Below, piece after piece: positions 51,818 through 61,011 of a DNA stretch of 64,000 bases. Below the pieces are notes generated by a model, which was given only the letters and a program-made list of their open reading frames with translations, was not told the DNA's origin and did not search any database. The position numbers and the translations under genes are program-made. Origin of the DNA: Sphingobium sp. CCH11-B1 (GTDB lineage Bacteria > Pseudomonadota > Alphaproteobacteria > Sphingomonadales > Sphingomonadaceae); NCBI RefSeq assembly GCF_001556865.1, contig NZ_LSJY01000202.1, positions 124,001 through 188,000 on the forward strand. The letters run 5' to 3'. The first letter of the stretch is position 1. Every line of letters starts with the position of its first letter.

Positions 51818-52893
51818 AGCGCCAGGGCGCGCTGGCGCTCACGCCCGATCCCGCTTTCTGGACCGGGCGACGCGTACTGGTTACCGGCCATACCGGCTTC
51901 AAGGGCAGCTGGCTGCTCGTGCTCCTCCAGGCTTTAGGCGCGCGAACGACGGGGCTGGCGTTGCCGCCGGACACGACGCCCTCGATGTTCGAGCTCATCG
52001 GCGGCGCTGCGCTGTGCGACCATCACCTTGCCGATATCGCCGATGCGGCTGCGGTCGAGGCGATCGTCGCCGCGGCACGGCCGGAAATCGTCCTGCATCT
52101 TGCCGCACAGCCGCTGGTCCGCGCTTCCTATGCCGACCCGCTCGGCACCTATCGCACCAATGTCATGGGTACGGCGCATGTGCTGGAGGCCTGCCGCAAG
52201 GTGGGATCGGTGCGCACCATCGTCTCGGTCACGACCGACAAATGCTACGCCAATGACGGCCGCGCCCAAGGCTATCGCGAGGATGCGCCGCTTGGCGGCC
52301 ATGACCCCTATTCCAACAGCAAGGCTTGTGCCGAACTGGTCAGCGCCTGCTGGCGCGACAGTTTCCTCGGTGCGCAGGGTGTAGGTCTCGCTACGGCCCG
52401 TGCAGGCAACGTCATCGGCGGCGGCGACTGGTCGCCCGACCGGCTCGTACCCGACGCGATCCGCGCTTTTTCCGCGGGCCGCTCGCTCGAAATCCGCAAC
52501 CCGCAAGCCGTTCGTCCCTGGCAACATGTGCTGGAACCCCTGACAGGCTATCTGCTGCTTGCCGAAGCGCTCGCCGCCGATCCTGCGCGCTTCGCACGGG
52601 GATGGAATTTCGGCCCGGCAGCAGGCGACATGGCGAGTGTATGCGAGGTCATCGATCTGCTCGCGGGCCATTGGGGCATGACGCAGCCATGGACCAGACA
52701 GGCTGGTGAGCATCCGCACGAGGCTTCCATGCTGACGCTCGATTCGGCGGCGGCGGCAGAAGCGCTGGGATGGCGCCCGCGCCTGACGCTCAGCCGAGCC
52801 CTGCAGGTCACGGCCGACTGGTATCGCGCTGGCGACAAGCGGGCAGCCACGCAGGCTCAAGCCGAGGATTTCCTCGCCATGGCGCCGGCATGA
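51799..52893 (+). CDS. rfbG: CDP-glucose 4,6-dehydratase
   Basis: A 364-residue extended SDR that turns CDP-glucose into CDP-4-keto-6-deoxyglucose. The NAD motif is TGHTGFKGSW near 29 (the distinctive RfbG form), LHLAAQPLVRASY and the catalytic YSNSK near 170 follow, and GNVIGGGDWSPDRLVPD is diagnostic. ATG 51799 follows GAGG and lies inside rfbF. No rfbH-type PLP dehydrase gene follows, so the pathway must depart from the 3,6-dideoxyhexose route after this step. Confidence 0.95.
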   Translation: MENLALKRQGALALTPDPAFWTGRRVLVTGHTGFKGSWLLVLLQALGARTTGLALPPDTTPSMFELIGGAALCDHHLADIADAAAVEAIVAAARPEIVLHLAAQPLVRASYADPLGTYRTNVMGTAHVLEACRKVGSVRTIVSVTTDKCYANDGRAQGYREDAPLGGHDPYSNSKACAELVSACWRDSFLGAQGVGLATARAGNVIGGGDWSPDRLVPDAIRAFSAGRSLEIRNPQAVRPWQHVLEPLTGYLLLAEALAADPARFARGWNFGPAAGDMASVCEVIDLLAGHWGMTQPWTRQAGEHPHEASMLTLDSAAAAEALGWRPRLTLSRALQVTADWYRAGDKRAATQAQAEDFLAMAPA

Positions 52894-53804
52894 GCCGCAT
52901 TCTTGTCACTGGCGCGGGCGGATTCGTAGGAGCCGCAGTTGCCGATCTCGCGGCACGGCGGGGGCACCAAGTTACCATGATGGTGCGCAATCCCGCTTCG
53001 CCGCGCGTCGTGGCGCTGCGCGGACGCTGCGCCATTGTCGTGGCTGATCTGGCAGATGACGAAGCGGTGCGCACCGCCCTGGCGCAGGCGCGGCCCGACA
53101 TCGTCATCCATTCAGCCTGGGAAGGAGTCGGCGGTCCTGCCCGAGCGGGCACTATCCAGCTCGACAACATCCGTACGACTGTAGCGCTGCTCGATGCGAC
53201 GATCGCGACGGGCGCGCGCCGCTTCATCGGCATCGGCAGTCAGGCCGAATATGGGCGACACGATCGTCGCATCGATGAAAGCGCCGCAACCGAACCGTTT
53301 CTTCTCTATGGCGCCGCCAAGCTTTCCGCTTACCATCTGACCCGCCAGCGTGCGGGCGAAGCCGGAATCGGCTTTGCCTGGCTCAGGCTCTTTTCCCCCT
53401 ACGGGCCGGGCGACAATCCAAACTGGCTGATTCCGTCGGTCGCTGCGCAAATTCTTGACGGACGCGCACCGCGCACCAGCGCCGGCACCCAGAAATGGGA
53501 CTATCTGCACATCACCGACTGCGCGGAAGGGGTATTGGCTGCGGGCTTAACCGACAGCGCCCAAGGCGTGTTCAACCTTTCAAGCGGGCGGGCGGTGTCG
53601 GTACGTTCGATCGTCGAGCGTATTCGCGACCTGGCCTGCCCGAACCTGCAGCTCAGATTCGGCGACATTCCCTTCGGCCCGAACCAGATCATGCATCTGG
53701 AAGGAGACTGCGGCCGACTTTGCGCCGCGACGGGATGGGCTCCCCGCATCGCCATCGAAGACGGCCTCGCTACGGTGGTCGACGCCCTGAGGCTGGCGGC
53801 ATGA
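52890..53804 (+). CDS. NAD-dependent epimerase/reductase of the extended SDR family
   Basis: A 304-residue SDR: GAGGFVGAAV near 8 binds NAD(P), YGAAK near 140 is the YxxxK motif and GSQAEYG supplies the Ser-type residue. It resembles RfbJ-like epimerases/reductases that finish CDP-sugars by acting at C4. It overlaps rfbG by 4 bases (ATGA) and gtrA by 4. Likely reduces or epimerises the branched keto-sugar. Confidence 0.88.
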   Translation: MSRILVTGAGGFVGAAVADLAARRGHQVTMMVRNPASPRVVALRGRCAIVVADLADDEAVRTALAQARPDIVIHSAWEGVGGPARAGTIQLDNIRTTVALLDATIATGARRFIGIGSQAEYGRHDRRIDESAATEPFLLYGAAKLSAYHLTRQRAGEAGIGFAWLRLFSPYGPGDNPNWLIPSVAAQILDGRAPRTSAGTQKWDYLHITDCAEGVLAAGLTDSAQGVFNLSSGRAVSVRSIVERIRDLACPNLQLRFGDIPFGPNQIMHLEGDCGRLCAATGWAPRIAIEDGLATVVDALRLAA

Positions 53805-54187
53805 TCATGCGCAATGTCGACATTCGATTCATCGGCTTTCTGATTGCAGGCGGCATCAATACGCTGTTTGGCTACGCCGTATTTGGCGGCCTCATGCTGC
53901 TGGGCGTGTCGCCTCATATCGCCCTGATCGGCAGCACGGCTTCGGGCGTACTATTCAATTTCCTGACGACCAGCGCCGTATTCCGTTCGCGTGACCCGCG
54001 CAGGCTGCCGCGCTTCCTGCTTGTCTATGCAGGCGTGCTTGGCCTCAACATGGCTCTGCTGGATCTGGGCATGCGCGCGGGGCTGCCCGCCCTTCTGGCG
54101 CAGGCGGTCATTTTGCCGATCTTCGCCCTCACCTTCCTTGTCATGCGCCGCTTCGTGTTCGCGGCCTCGCCGGAGCAGACATCATGA
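53801..54187 (+). CDS. GtrA family flippase-like protein
   Basis: A 128-residue membrane protein with four helices. FIGFLIAGGINTLFGYAVF, SGVLFNFLTTSAVFR and the C-terminal LVMRRFVF are the GtrA family pattern. These small proteins are thought to flip undecaprenyl-phosphate-linked sugars. It overlaps the neighbours on both sides by 4 bases. Confidence 0.93.
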   Translation: MIMRNVDIRFIGFLIAGGINTLFGYAVFGGLMLLGVSPHIALIGSTASGVLFNFLTTSAVFRSRDPRRLPRFLLVYAGVLGLNMALLDLGMRAGLPALLAQAVILPIFALTFLVMRRFVFAASPEQTS

Positions 54188-55188
54188 AGACTATCTCCAT
54201 CGTGACGCCCTGCTTCAACGAAGCGGACAATGTCCAGGCCTGTCGCGACGCTGTCGCAGCCTTGTTCGCCCCCGGCGGGCCGCTGGCGAGCTATGGCCGC
54301 GAACATATCTTCGCCGACAATGACAGCAGCGACGGAACGCAGGACATTCTTCGTACGCTTGCCGCCGGCGACCCGTCGATGAAGGTGATCCTGAACGCCC
54401 GCAATTACGGCCCCTTCCGGTCCAATTTCAATGCGCTTCGGGCCGCCACCGGCGATGCGGTGGTCGTGTTCCTTCCCGCCGATCTCCAGGATCCCGCGGA
54501 AATGATCCCCGAATTCGTGAAGCTGTGGGAAAGTGGCGTTGAAGTGGTGGCTGGTGCTCGCGTGAACCGGCAGGAAAGCCTGGCCCTGCGCAGTTGCCGG
54601 GCAATCTTCTATCGCACCGTCCGCACACTCAGCGATATCGACATCCCGCTCAACGTCGGCGAGTTCCAGCTGCTGGACCGCAAGGTGTGGGAAGCCGTCG
54701 TCAGCCATGACGACCATTATCCCTATATCCGCGGCATCATCGCCTCGGTGGGCTTCCGCCGGGCCATCGTTCCCTACACCTGGGCGGCACGTCGATCGGG
54801 CATATCCAAGAACAATCTGCCCCGTCTCATCGATCAGGCGCTCAACGGCATCTTCAGCTTCACCAATGCGCCGATGCGGCTCTGCACCTTTGCGGGCGTC
54901 ACCATGGCGGCGCTGTGCATGCTGTACGCCATCGCATCCATAGGCCTGTATATCGCGCGGCCCGATCTCGCCCCGCGCGGCATCATGACCCTAATCGTCG
55001 CTCTCTTCTTCCTGTCCGGCGTCCAACTCGCTTTCATGGGCATATTGGGCGAATATGTGACATCCATCCACGCTCAGGTCCGCAAGCGGCCGCTGGTGGT
55101 AGAGCGCGAGCGGATCAACATGGGCCTTGAGCAACCCGAAAATCCAGTCCACGCGCTTCAGCGCAAGCTGGATGCCGAGGCTGCGTGA
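54184..55188 (+). CDS. Polyprenyl-phosphate glycosyltransferase, GT2 (GtrB/ArnC type)
   Basis: A 334-residue inner-membrane enzyme. The GT-A domain has TPCFNEADNV, DNDSSDGT and the metal site PADLQDP; two transmembrane helices lie near 235-300, as in GtrB/ArnC, which load a sugar on undecaprenyl phosphate. Combined with the adjacent GtrA, this is the loading step of a Gtr-type glycosylation system. The sugar is presumably the one made by the upstream CDP-sugar genes. Confidence 0.92.
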   Translation: MKTISIVTPCFNEADNVQACRDAVAALFAPGGPLASYGREHIFADNDSSDGTQDILRTLAAGDPSMKVILNARNYGPFRSNFNALRAATGDAVVVFLPADLQDPAEMIPEFVKLWESGVEVVAGARVNRQESLALRSCRAIFYRTVRTLSDIDIPLNVGEFQLLDRKVWEAVVSHDDHYPYIRGIIASVGFRRAIVPYTWAARRSGISKNNLPRLIDQALNGIFSFTNAPMRLCTFAGVTMAALCMLYAIASIGLYIARPDLAPRGIMTLIVALFFLSGVQLAFMGILGEYVTSIHAQVRKRPLVVERERINMGLEQPENPVHALQRKLDAEAA

Positions 55189-55216
55189 CGCGGCTAAATC
55201 ATCCGGATTGTTGATC

Positions 55217-56770
55217 GTGTCCGCTGCACTTCAAGCCGCGCCGGCCAGGCCGGGCCGCGCTACGCGCCAGCGCATTATCCCGGCTTCGCTATCCTTGCGG
55301 ACGCTGGTGGCAACACTTGTCGCCTTGTTGGCGCTCGACAACGTGCTGCTGCTTGGGTTGCTCGGCCTGCCACCCCCGCTGGTCGGAACGCTGGCTTTCG
55401 CCGTCCCGGCGGCGCTAGCCTTGCTCATCCGGGCGGCAATGCCCGGCAAGATTGAGGTCGGCACATCCACTATTCTCGTCTGCTTCCTGGTCGCCGCCCT
55501 GCTGCTGATTTTGGGTGGCGAAGGTCGCCTTTTCTACGCCACGGCCGACTGGCAGATCCGCGACGCCGTGCTGGCCGACATGGGCAATCATCGATGGCCG
55601 TTCGACTATTGGCTCGAAGACAGGTCGCAGATGCTGCGTGCGCCGGTCGGCATGTATCTGGTTCCCGCGCTGCTGGGCGGCGCAAGCCAGGCCGGCCGCG
55701 ACTGGGCGCTGCTGGCACATAATAGCGTGGCGTTCGGGCTGGTTTTCGCCGTCGGCTCGGCTCTTTTTCCGTCGCGCGGGGCGCGGTTGATCGCGCTTGT
55801 CGTGTTCGTGATGTTCAGCGGCCTCGACATAGTCGGCAGCATCATCCATCAGTGGGTCGCCGGGTGGGCCGACTGGGATCATATCGAACATTGGGCCGGC
55901 GCATATCAATATAGCGCCCACATCACCCAGATGTTCTGGGTGCCCCAGCACTGCCTTGCGGGTTGGACGCTGGCGCTCGCCTATCTGCTCTGGCGCAAGG
56001 GCATAGCGCCCATCGGCCTTTTTGGAGCGACGCTCCCGCTCATGGCGATCTGGTCCCCCCTCGCGGTGATGGGTGCCCTGCCCTTCGCCCTATATGCCGG
56101 TTTCGTCGCCCTTCGGACCAAGGTCTGGGCCTGGCGCGATGTCCTGCTGTGTACGACAGCAATGCTGCTGGCCATTCCCGCATTCCTGTATCTCTCCGCA
56201 GATGCCGCGTCCGTCGGCTCGGGCATCCGCCCTCCCAATGCGGCCTACAGCCTCTTCATTCTGCTGGAAGTCCTGCCTTTCCTGGCCCCCTTGTTGCGGG
56301 ACCAGGATAATGCGGCCGATCGCGCGACGATCATGATTGCCGGCGCATGCCTTTTCCTCATGCCGCTCTGGGGAATTGGCTCGAGCATAGATTTTCAGAT
56401 GCGCGCGTCCATCATGCCGCTGGCGCTGGTCGCCATTGCCTTTGCCAGATGGGGAAGTCAGCGGAAAAATTGGCCGGGCAAAGCCTGGTTCGGCGCGGTT
56501 GTCGCACTTGGGGCGATAACCGGCACCGCAGAAACGGCGCGCGCGCTGCGCCTTGCTCCTTCGCCCGTACCGCGCTGCTCGCTTGCCGGCGTATGGGACC
56601 GTCAGACCGGATTTGTCGTGCCGCACGCCTCCTACTTCGCCAAGCGCAGTGCCTTTCCGATCAGGATTGACCCGGTAGATCGGGTGACGGTCGCGCAGCC
56701 AGCTCGCTGCTGGGATCGACCATGGCCCATGGCAAAGGACGCTCACACGGACAGGCGGGATCGCCGATGA
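55217..56770 (+). CDS. Polytopic membrane protein, candidate GT-C glycosyltransferase
   Basis: A protein of about 517 residues with roughly 12 hydrophobic segments. ATADWQIRDAVLADM near 110 in the first long periplasmic loop has the Asp arrangement seen in GT-C enzymes. The start is unclear: GTG 55217 and TTG 55211 follow the GT2 stop by 22-28 bases, while a longer frame from 55127 would overlap it. I do not recognise a named family. Position after a GtrA/GtrB-like pair makes a role in transferring the lipid-linked sugar likely. Confidence 0.75.
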   Translation: MSAALQAAPARPGRATRQRIIPASLSLRTLVATLVALLALDNVLLLGLLGLPPPLVGTLAFAVPAALALLIRAAMPGKIEVGTSTILVCFLVAALLLILGGEGRLFYATADWQIRDAVLADMGNHRWPFDYWLEDRSQMLRAPVGMYLVPALLGGASQAGRDWALLAHNSVAFGLVFAVGSALFPSRGARLIALVVFVMFSGLDIVGSIIHQWVAGWADWDHIEHWAGAYQYSAHITQMFWVPQHCLAGWTLALAYLLWRKGIAPIGLFGATLPLMAIWSPLAVMGALPFALYAGFVALRTKVWAWRDVLLCTTAMLLAIPAFLYLSADAASVGSGIRPPNAAYSLFILLEVLPFLAPLLRDQDNAADRATIMIAGACLFLMPLWGIGSSIDFQMRASIMPLALVAIAFARWGSQRKNWPGKAWFGAVVALGAITGTAETARALRLAPSPVPRCSLAGVWDRQTGFVVPHASYFAKRSAFPIRIDPVDRVTVAQPARCWDRPWPMAKDAHTDRRDRR

Positions 56771-58722
56771 CATCTTCCCTCACGATCCTCGCCGCCTACG
56801 CAATCCTCCTCGCTGCCGTGCTGCTGGCGCCCTATGCGTCGTTCGGTGTCCGGCCGGAGCGCTTTTCGGGACGCCTGCTCTGTGCATTTTTGCTGGGCGG
56901 CGCGATCATTCTGACGATCGTCCGGCAGGACCTGCCGGGGCTGGCCGCGTTCCTGCTGTTACCGCTTGCCGGACTGGGAGTGGCCGCTCTGCTGGGCGGC
57001 GTGACGGCGGCGCTGCTGTTCGCCACCGTCATCTGGTGGTGGTCCACCTTTCAGATCAGCACTGGTCCGGCCATATTTTTCGCTGCGCTCGCGCTCGCGG
57101 CCAGCGCTCTGCCGCGCTGGAAGCGCCTCTCGGCAATCAGCGATCGCGACCCCCGCCTGCTCGCGCCCATGCTGGCATGCCTGTTGATTGGCCTGGGCGC
57201 AGGGTTGGTCACCGTCCCCTTCGAGTCTCAAGACCCGCTCTATACCGCCTGGCATCACTGGAGCGCCCTCCTCGCCCCGGTTGAGGCCTGGCGCGGCGGC
57301 GGCGTGCCGTATCGCGACTTTCCCATCCAATATGGGCTTGGGCCGACAACGCTTTTGCTGACCACCTGCGGCACCGATTGCTGGCGCGGCCTGTTCTACA
57401 CGGCTGTCGTCGCCAACGCGCTCTATTTCGCCACTCTGGCAGGCAGCGCGATCATCCTGACCGCGCGTGCGCCTCTTGGCGTCCGCTGGCTGGCGCTGCT
57501 GGCTCTGTTCTGCGCCAGCTTCATCTGGACAGGCTTTCCGATCCAATATGCGGGGCCCGTCATAACGCCGGCGGTAGCCGGCCTGCGCTTCCTGACCATC
57601 TCCGCCCTGTTGTTTCACATACTGCTTTCAGAACAGCGACAGGTCCGACGCGACTGGATAGGCCATGCGATCTGGCTGGCCGATTTGTTCTGGTCGCCGG
57701 AAGCCGCCTTTTTCGCCACCGTGATCTGGTGGCCCTACCTGGCCCTGCGCGACGCGACCGCTGCCCATGATCGGCGCGCAGCCTTCCTCGCCCTGGCGCG
57801 CGGCGCCGGGCGCGGCGCCATCGCGCTGGCCGGCGGGGTCGGCGCCCTTATGCTCGTCCTGTGGCTGCTATCGGGTGGCAGCATCACGCTGGCTGACTTT
57901 TTCGCCTATATTCAGCATCCGCCGGGAATGCGGCCGATCAAGCCCACCGGTACGATCTGGATCGCGCTGGCTTCGATTGCGCTCGCCATGCTGGTGCTGG
58001 CGCGGCACGGTCTGTCGCCCGCAGCGCGTTCCTTCTATGCCTGCCTTTCGGGGTTCGTCGCTGCGGGCATCTATTATCTCAGCCGCAGCCACGACAATAA
58101 TATCCTGAACCTCTTTCCGCTGCTGATTCCAGTGCTGCTCGCAACGCTGGCGGGTGCCTTCCTCAGGGGTTTCGTCCATACCGCGCTTGCGGCGATGGTC
58201 GCGTTCGTGGCCACGTTCAACTACCAGCCATGGCGGGAAGGCCTCGCCAGGGCCGGGTTTGTGACAGGGCCAGATCGGTTGCTGTCCCGCCTCGCGCCGG
58301 AACGCGGGGACAGCGCCATTCTATCGCCGGATGCCGTCGGGGCGCTGGACTATCTTCGCGGCCGCAACGCCGGGACGGTCATGCTGTTCGATGAGCGCCG
58401 GGTCGTACCCCGTGCGCCCGGCAGCATGCCCTGGACCAGCGTCAACAACGTCGCGAACTTCGAGCCCCTGCCCGGCGCGATGATTCTGGACTATGTCCAG
58501 CGAAGCGCGGCAACCTACCGGCGTCCGGGCTGGATCGTCGTCGGACCGGGATTCCAGCCTTGGGCGAACGCCTTTCGAACCGCCTATGACGTTCGGGAGC
58601 GGAAAAGCCTGGGCAGGTACGAGGCCTTTTACCTTACACCCCGCAGCACGCCGGCCAATATACCGGAAATCCGCCGCGTCGCGCAGGAACTCGACCGCGC
58701 GGCAGAGCATCGCGATCGTTAG
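56767..58722 (+). CDS. Large polytopic membrane protein, candidate GT-C glycosyltransferase
   Basis: A 651-residue membrane protein with about 13 hydrophobic segments and a C-terminal soluble domain. The loop containing TAWHHWSALLAPVEAWRGGG and PYRDFPIQYGLGP is typical of GT39/ArnT-like transferases. It overlaps the preceding gene by 4 bases (ATGA). The two membrane proteins are not clearly homologous. Either may be the terminal transferase (GtrC role) or an O-antigen polymerase. Confidence 0.78.
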   Translation: MTSSLTILAAYAILLAAVLLAPYASFGVRPERFSGRLLCAFLLGGAIILTIVRQDLPGLAAFLLLPLAGLGVAALLGGVTAALLFATVIWWWSTFQISTGPAIFFAALALAASALPRWKRLSAISDRDPRLLAPMLACLLIGLGAGLVTVPFESQDPLYTAWHHWSALLAPVEAWRGGGVPYRDFPIQYGLGPTTLLLTTCGTDCWRGLFYTAVVANALYFATLAGSAIILTARAPLGVRWLALLALFCASFIWTGFPIQYAGPVITPAVAGLRFLTISALLFHILLSEQRQVRRDWIGHAIWLADLFWSPEAAFFATVIWWPYLALRDATAAHDRRAAFLALARGAGRGAIALAGGVGALMLVLWLLSGGSITLADFFAYIQHPPGMRPIKPTGTIWIALASIALAMLVLARHGLSPAARSFYACLSGFVAAGIYYLSRSHDNNILNLFPLLIPVLLATLAGAFLRGFVHTALAAMVAFVATFNYQPWREGLARAGFVTGPDRLLSRLAPERGDSAILSPDAVGALDYLRGRNAGTVMLFDERRVVPRAPGSMPWTSVNNVANFEPLPGAMILDYVQRSAATYRRPGWIVVGPGFQPWANAFRTAYDVRERKSLGRYEAFYLTPRSTPANIPEIRRVAQELDRAAEHRDR

Positions 58723-58886
58723 GCGGGTGCATGGCCCAACGGGTTTCGGGTTAAGCCTGCCGCGTTTCATGCGCGGAGCGCCGTGCCGCCCTCCCCTTCA
58801 TCCGGCCTCTCCCTCAAATAGGCCTCAAGGACGCATCTTGCCCGCATCCCGCGACCTTTCTAAGGCGCGTGGCTGGAGGACGCTCG

Positions 58887-59516
58887 ATGCCCTTGGGATG
58901 CGAAACGATCGGTGGCAGACGCGTGCTGTTCGTCATGGCGGTCGAAGCGGAATATGGCGCGCATTTGCGCGCGCGCTTTTCGCCGCTGCTCACCGGCGTC
59001 GGCCCTGTCGAAGCTGCGCTGGCGACCGGCATCGCGTTTCAGGAGCTTGAGCGCCAGAATGCCCTGCCGGATCTTGTCGTTTCCCTGGGATCGGCGGGGT
59101 CGAGAACCTGCCCGCTGGGTGACATTTTCCAGATTGCGAGCGTGTCGTGGCGCGACATGGACGCATCCCGGCTGGGTTTTGCCAGGGGCGTGACTCCCTT
59201 CGCCGACCATCCGGTCGACATTCCGCTCGTTACCCCCCTTCCGCTGCCGCTCGCCCGGCTTTCCACCGGCGCCAATGTCGTAGGCGGCGACGATTATGCC
59301 TCGATAGACGCGGACATGGTCGACATGGAGACGTTCGCGGTGGCGCGCGCCTGTGCGCGTTTCGACGTGCCGCTCATGGGACTGCGTGGCGTTTCCGATG
59401 GCCCGGGTGAGCTGGACGGCATCCACAGCTGGATGGAGTTGCTGGGCCTCATCGACGAAAGACTGGCCGTGGCGGTGGATGGTCTGGAGCCTGCCTTGCG
59501 CGACTGGCAAGTCTAG
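58887..59516 (+). CDS. 5'-Methylthioadenosine/S-adenosylhomocysteine nucleosidase family phosphorylase
   Basis: A 209-residue PNP_UDP_1-family enzyme. VGPVEAAL, SLGSAGS and DMVDMETFAVA carry the purine and ribose contacts, with Asp near the C-terminal helix in GVSDGPGELD as acid. The fold matches MTA/SAH nucleosidase more than purine phosphorylase, but the substrate cannot be set by eye. GGAGGA precedes ATG 58887. It converges with apt, and both handle adenine: MTAN releases adenine, Apt salvages it. Confidence 0.82.
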   Translation: MPLGCETIGGRRVLFVMAVEAEYGAHLRARFSPLLTGVGPVEAALATGIAFQELERQNALPDLVVSLGSAGSRTCPLGDIFQIASVSWRDMDASRLGFARGVTPFADHPVDIPLVTPLPLPLARLSTGANVVGGDDYASIDADMVDMETFAVARACARFDVPLMGLRGVSDGPGELDGIHSWMELLGLIDERLAVAVDGLEPALRDWQV

Positions 59517-59541
59517 CGGTGCAACGGCCAAAGAAGGCCGA

Positions 59542-60075
59542 TCAATGTCCGTCGAAGGTCAGGATCGCGCGCACCGGAACTCCTTCGGCCTCCAACGCGG
59601 CGCGGCCGCCAAGGTTCGGCAGATCGATCGCGAACAGCGCCATCGAGATGCTCGCCCCCTGTTCGCGCAGCAGCTGAGCGGTCGCTATGGCGGTGCCACC
59701 GGTGGCGATCAGATCATCGACCAGAATGACGCGGCTTCCCGCGGGCACTTGCCCGCGATGCAGTTCCAGGCGGTCCGTGCCATATTCCAGAACATAATCG
59801 ATGCCGACGGTCGGCCCCGGCAGCTTGCCCGCCTTGCGGACGGGGACGAAGCCCTTGCCGATGGCATGCGCGATCGCCGCGCCCAGAATGAAACCGCGCG
59901 CCTCTATGCCGATGACAAGGTCGGGGTCGAGAGGAGCGGCGATCGCCGCGAGTTCATCGACCAGATCCCGGAAGCCCTCGCCATCGGCCAGCAGGGTTGT
60001 GATGTCGCGAAACTGGACGCCTGGTTTTGGGAAGTCCGGGATCGTGCGGATCAGATCGGCGAGATGGGTGCTCAT
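59542..60075 (-). CDS. apt: Adenine phosphoribosyltransferase
   Basis: A 177-residue cytoplasmic enzyme that makes AMP from adenine and PRPP. VILVDDLIATGGTA is the PRPP-binding loop, GIEARGFILGAAIAH and PDFPKPGVQFRDIT are typical of Apt. It lies downstream of petABC on the same strand, behind a hairpin. Confidence 0.96.
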   Translation of the reverse strand: MSTHLADLIRTIPDFPKPGVQFRDITTLLADGEGFRDLVDELAAIAAPLDPDLVIGIEARGFILGAAIAHAIGKGFVPVRKAGKLPGPTVGIDYVLEYGTDRLELHRGQVPAGSRVILVDDLIATGGTAIATAQLLREQGASISMALFAIDLPNLGGRAALEAEGVPVRAILTFDGH

Positions 60076-60090
60076 GCCGTCTCCATAGGG

Positions 60091-60126
60091 AAAGGGCGCA
60101 GCCTCCTCAAGGAAGCCACGCCCTTC
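60091..60126 (-). terminator. Hairpin between petC and apt
   Basis: AAGGGCG and CGCCCTT outer arms with a GC-rich inner stem; on the minus strand only three T follow, so readthrough from petABC into apt is possible. Confidence 0.5.
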
Positions 60127-60148
60127 ATCCTGTTTGCAGATGGCGCGC

Positions 60149-60997
60149 TCAGGCCGCCTTCTTCTTGTCCGCCCAGATATTCTGGTAGGCCATGTAGGCG
60201 AGCGCGGTCGCGATCAGCAGGAAGATCACGCTGGCGACGCCCGCGCGGTGGCGGTTCTCCAGCTTCGGCTCGGCGGTCCAGGTCAGGAACGCGGCAACGT
60301 CCTGCGCCATCTGATCGACCGTCGCCTTGGTGCCATCCCCATAGCTGACCTGACCTTCGGCCGTCAGCGGCGGCGCCATGGCGAGGTTCAGGTTGGCGAA
60401 ATAGGGATTGTAGTGCAGCCCCTCCGGCGTCTTGGAGTCCGGGAACTCCTTGAGCAGTGCGGCCGGCTGCGCCTGAAAGCCCGTGAGCAGCGAGTAGACA
60501 TAGGCCGACCCGTGGTGACGCGCCTTGGTCATCAGCGACAGGTCAGGCGGGATGGCGTTGTTGTTCGCCGCCGCCGCCGCGACATTATTCGCGAAGGGCT
60601 TGGGGAAATGATCGGCTGGAACCGGATCGCGCGTCGACATCTCGCCGGTCTTGGGATCAACGTCGGGAGTCTTGATCGCCCACTGCTTGGCGATCGCCTT
60701 CACTTCCGCCTCATTGTAGCCGAGCGCTTCCAGATCGCGGAACGCCACGAACTTCAGGCTGTGGCAGGCCGAACAGACTTCCTTGAACACCTGGAAGCCG
60801 CGCTGCAGCTGGCGGCGGTCATATTTGCCGAAAGGGCCGTCGAAGGAGAAGGAGACATGCTTGGGCTGAAGGTGGAACTCATGTTCCACCGTAGGCTGCG
60901 GCGGCTCGCTGACATAAGCCGCAGCCCCCACCAGGAAGGAGATCAGCAGCCAGCCCGCGAAGAAGAGGCCGACAAGAAATGCGCCGATGCGAACCAT
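60149..60997 (-). CDS. petC: Cytochrome c1 of the bc1 complex
   Basis: A 282-residue membrane-anchored c-type cytochrome. CSACHS near 74 binds haem c; a C-terminal helix (ASVIFLLIATALAYMAY) anchors it; TMRDPVPADHF-like and GSAYVYSLLTGF segments are as in bacterial cytochrome c1. The N-terminal helix is a signal anchor. Third gene of petABC; it passes electrons from the Rieske protein to soluble cytochrome c. Confidence 0.95.
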   Translation of the reverse strand: MVRIGAFLVGLFFAGWLLISFLVGAAAYVSEPPQPTVEHEFHLQPKHVSFSFDGPFGKYDRRQLQRGFQVFKEVCSACHSLKFVAFRDLEALGYNEAEVKAIAKQWAIKTPDVDPKTGEMSTRDPVPADHFPKPFANNVAAAAANNNAIPPDLSLMTKARHHGSAYVYSLLTGFQAQPAALLKEFPDSKTPEGLHYNPYFANLNLAMAPPLTAEGQVSYGDGTKATVDQMAQDVAAFLTWTAEPKLENRHRAGVASVIFLLIATALAYMAYQNIWADKKKAA

Positions 60998-61011
60998 TGA
61001 TGCTGTCCCCC

